From Chara braunii (lineage: Eukaryota; Streptophyta; Charophyceae; Charales; Characeae), in NCBI GenBank assembly GCA_003427395.1, contig BFEA01000025.1, positions 822,264-850,780 on the forward strand: DNA of 28,517 nucleotides, in the 5' to 3' direction. A program made the position numbers and the translations under genes. The notes under the pieces were generated by a model that searched no databases, was not told where the DNA came from, and worked only from the letters and a program-made list of their open reading frames with translations. Each line of letters begins with the position of its first letter. The stretch's first letter is position 1. This document shows, one piece after another, positions 28,291 through 28,517 of the stretch.

Positions 28291-28517
28291 CGTGGCCGCT
28301 GCCTGTGCCTAGTGCGAAGTGCCGGCCTGTGGGTGGAAAGGTTGATGCATGGTGGAAGGATGTGTCTGTTGTTGGGAAGGCGTTAGTCTGTTATTGGTTG
28401 GGCACAAGATGGGGTCTAGTAGAAGGTGGTTTACTAGTGGCTGTGATACAGATCCGTTGGTTTGGGAGATTTGGGCGATGGGGTTGATGATGATTGTGGC
28501 TGGATGGTGGGGAGAGT

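Overview
The window is eukaryotic nuclear repeat DNA: two decayed Ty3/gypsy retrotransposons on opposite strands, a 2.85-kb direct repeat, a fragment of a probable LINE, and many minisatellites. I see no intact host gene, no bacterial-type operon, no rRNA or tRNA gene and no CRISPR. The best clue to the organism is a primer-binding site at 13925-13940, which matches in complement the 3' end of plant-type tRNA-Asp. With the chromovirus-type integrase this suggests a plant-lineage genome. A streptophyte green alga such as a charophyte is my best guess, from general impression only. A fungus is not strictly excluded.

Layout. 1-23 is poly(A). 24-2924 is copy 1 of the 2.85-kb repeat. 2925-3620 is a pyrimidine-rich leader followed by a broken Arg/Gly-rich gag-like start (+). 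3621-5860 is non-coding and made largely of short imperfect tandem repeats. 5860-13945 is a minus-strand Ty3/gypsy element. Read from right to left it has the LTR edge and PBS, a broken unknown 5' protein built of repeated domains, gag, protease, RT, RNase H and integrase. 14589-15136 is a further stray copy of the unknown domain on the same strand. 15340-15600 and 17215-17346 are minisatellites. 17347-18218 is an assembly gap (N). 18219-21053 is copy 2 of the 2.85-kb repeat. It abuts 21054-26139, a plus-strand GC-rich chromovirus with gag, protease, RT, RNase H, integrase and chromodomain. 26140-27530 is non-coding with CTAGGA-rich repeats. 27541-28290 (minus) is a broken LINE-type ORF1.

Both retroelements keep a full domain order but are dead. 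The plus element has nine in-frame stops and a one-base deletion in pol. The minus element has several stops and frameshifts, and has lost key residues: the integrase DD35E glutamate is glutamine, the RNase H glutamate is lysine, and the first zinc-knuckle cysteine is tyrosine. Many of these lesions fit C:G to T:A transitions.

The most novel item is the unknown protein between the PBS and gag of the minus element. By eye it holds three divergent copies of one domain of roughly 120-130 residues, and a fourth copy lies outside the element at 14.6-15.1 kb. I could not assign it to any family I know.
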